Shown: positions 6,208 to 7,153 of the stretch, in pieces
Numbering within the stretch: position 1 is the stretch's first letter
Layout of the letters: every line of letters starts with the position of its first letter
From: Deltaproteobacteria bacterium
GTDB lineage: Bacteria; Desulfobacterota; Deferrimicrobia; Deferrimicrobiales; Deferrimicrobiaceae
NCBI GenBank assembly: GCA_021802685.1
Contig: JAJZRM010000143.1
Coordinates: 1-7,153, forward strand
Direction: 5' to 3'
Length of the DNA: 7,153 nucleotides
Program-made: the position numbers and the translations under genes
Notes under the pieces: generated by a model
The model's input: the letters and a program-made list of their open reading frames with translations, nothing else
What the model was told of the DNA's origin: nothing
Databases searched by the model: none

Positions 6208-6683
6208 ACCTTGATCCCGTGGTAGGATTCCGGATACTTGTAGTCTTTCCGCAGCGGGTGCCCTTCCCAGTCCGGCGGGAGAAGGATGCGCCGGAGGTCC
6301 TTCGAACCCTCGAACACGATCCCGAGCAGGTCGTACGCCTCCCGTTCCTGGAAATTGGCGGCGGGCCAGACGTCGTCGACCGAGGGGAGGGACGGGTTCT
6401 CGCGGGGAAGCATCGCCTTGAGGCCGACGGAATGGCGGTTGGCCATGGAGTAAACATGGTACGTCACGGCGAAGTTGTCTTTGTAATCCACGCCGGACAG
6501 GCACATGAGGGAATCGAAGGAGAGGGCCGGGGCGTCCTTGAGGAACCGGGCGACCTCCTTTATCGATCCGGGGGCGACGACCACGTACGCGGGGGAGCAC
6601 CCCTCCGACTGCAGCTCGACCACGGAATCGCCGAACTTCCCCTTCAACGTGTCGAAGATCGCCTGGGCATTCAACGGGTTCAT
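6204..6683 (-). CDS. nuoC: NADH-quinone oxidoreductase subunit C (NuoC, 30 kDa type)
   Basis: NuoC is a cofactor-free structural subunit of the Q module that packs against NuoD and NuoB in the peripheral arm. The protein has 159 residues, starting MNPLNAQAIFDTLKGKFGD. The family signature lies near the C-terminus: a WPAANFQEREAYDLLGI block (about residues 106-122), then DLRRILLPPDWEGHPLRKDY (129-148). The usual His of the signature (FxGHPDLRR) reads Ser-Lys here (FEGSKDLRR). The ATG at 6683 fits because it lies 8 bases after the nuoB stop and a purine-rich GAAGGGCGAG sits just upstream. Longer readings of the same frame run into nuoB and are not credible. It is a separate gene, unlike the fused nuoCD of Escherichia coli. 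Its TGA overlaps the nuoD ATG as ATGA, which points to coupled translation. Confidence 0.97.
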   Translation of the reverse strand: MNPLNAQAIFDTLKGKFGDSVVELQSEGCSPAYVVVAPGSIKEVARFLKDAPALSFDSLMCLSGVDYKDNFAVTYHVYSMANRHSVGLKAMLPRENPSLPSVDDVWPAANFQEREAYDLLGIVFEGSKDLRRILLPPDWEGHPLRKDYKYPESYHGIKV

Positions 6684-6691
6684 CTCGCCCT

Positions 6692-7153
6692 TCACGCCTT
6701 CACGCCGTAATTTTTCTTCGCCATGATGATCTTCTGCAGCCTCATGATCCCGTCGATCAGCGCCTCGGGGCGCGGGGGGCAGCCGGGGATGTAGACATCC
6801 ACCTTGGGCAGGATCAGGTCCACGCCCTTGACCACGCAGTACGAGTCCTTGTAGAACGGCCCGCCGGTGTTGGCGCAAGACCCCATGGCGATGACGTACT
6901 TGGGTTCCGGCATCTGGTCGTAGAGCCGCTTCACCCGTTCCGCCATTTTGTGGGTGATCGTGCCGGCCACCAGCATCAGGTCCGCCTGGCGGGGCGTCGC
7001 GCGGAACACGGCGCCGAACCGGTCCAGGTCGTACCGGGAGGCGCCCGCCTGCATCAGCTCGATGCCGCAGCACGCCGTGGCGAACAGGAGGTACCAGAGG
7101 GAGGATTTCCGCGCCCAGTTGATGAACAGGTCGGCGCTTCCGACCAGGACGTG
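6692..7153 (-). CDS. nuoB: NADH-quinone oxidoreductase subunit B (NuoB), 5'-partial
   Basis: NuoB holds cluster N2, the last [4Fe-4S] centre of complex I, which passes electrons to quinone at the NuoB/NuoD/NuoH interface on the cytoplasmic side of the membrane. The reading frame stays open to the window edge, giving 153 visible residues. The start lies outside; compared with short family members roughly 15-30 residues are missing. The visible part begins HVLVGSADLFINWARKSSLW and continues to the tandem Cys pair (residues 28-29 of the visible part, ACCGIELM). Then come GSCANTGG (Cys93) and PGCPPRPE (Cys125). These four cysteines are the N2 ligands. The internal ATG at 7054 is not the start, because it lies after the Cys pair. 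Cys106 (YCVVKG) is an extra cysteine. The gene ends in TGA 8 bases before nuoC. Family assignment is essentially certain. A hydrogenase small subunit is the nearest relative, but the large-subunit neighbour lacks nickel ligands. Confidence 0.97.
   Translation of the reverse strand, partial: HVLVGSADLFINWARKSSLWYLLFATACCGIELMQAGASRYDLDRFGAVFRATPRQADLMLVAGTITHKMAERVKRLYDQMPEPKYVIAMGSCANTGGPFYKDSYCVVKGVDLILPKVDVYIPGCPPRPEALIDGIMRLQKIIMAKKNYGVKA

Noticed and set aside
4442..6457. Long alternate minus-strand frame (671 residues) across nuoC, nuoD and nuoH
   Set aside because: Out-of-frame reading of three confidently identified genes; Arg/Pro-rich and without family features. High GC removes stop codons.

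Overview
The window is one uninterrupted stretch of a respiratory complex I (nuo) operon. Every gene lies on the minus strand, so transcription runs from high to low coordinates. In transcription order the genes are nuoB (5' end outside the window), nuoC, nuoD, nuoH, nuoI, nuoJ, nuoK, nuoL and nuoM (3' end outside). No promoter, terminator, RNA gene, mobile element or CRISPR array is visible, and no stretch longer than 18 bases lies between genes.

Layout: 6692-7153 nuoB, 6204-6683 nuoC and 5077-6207 nuoD encode the Q module, the peripheral arm next to the membrane. 3958-5073 is nuoH, the quinone-chamber membrane subunit. 3422-3961 is nuoI, the two-cluster ferredoxin-like subunit. 2895-3425 nuoJ, 2593-2898 nuoK, 468-2588 nuoL and 1-449 nuoM form the proton-pumping membrane arm. 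Genes are tightly packed. Four junctions (C/D, H/I, I/J, J/K) are 4-base ATGA start/stop overlaps, and the other gaps are 8, 3, 4 and 18 bases, which suggests translational coupling and fixed stoichiometry.

The most informative feature is what is missing. nuoD is followed after 3 bases by nuoH, with no nuoE, nuoF or nuoG, the NADH-oxidising N module that sits between D and H in the classic 14-gene order. Within this window the operon has the 11-subunit type layout (A-D, H-N) known from cyanobacteria and chloroplasts, from archaeal Fpo and from various bacteria. The electron donor is therefore not defined here. It could be ferredoxin, another dehydrogenase module, or NuoEFG encoded elsewhere. 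Quinone reduction and pumping residues (NuoD His25/Tyr74, the four N2 cysteines of NuoB, and the NuoL and NuoK lysines and glutamates) are present, so the complex looks functional.

Organism: the DNA is GC-rich with mostly G/C third codon positions, nuoC and nuoD are separate genes, and NuoL carries a long Ala/Pro/His-rich linker. This suggests a high-GC Gram-negative anaerobe or respirer, perhaps of the Desulfobacterota (former Deltaproteobacteria) type. That placement is a weak impression from sequence style and not a demonstrated assignment. I see no strong evidence of a wholly new system. The most notable points are the missing N module, a Gln at a normally Arg position of NuoH, and two unusual regions in NuoL.
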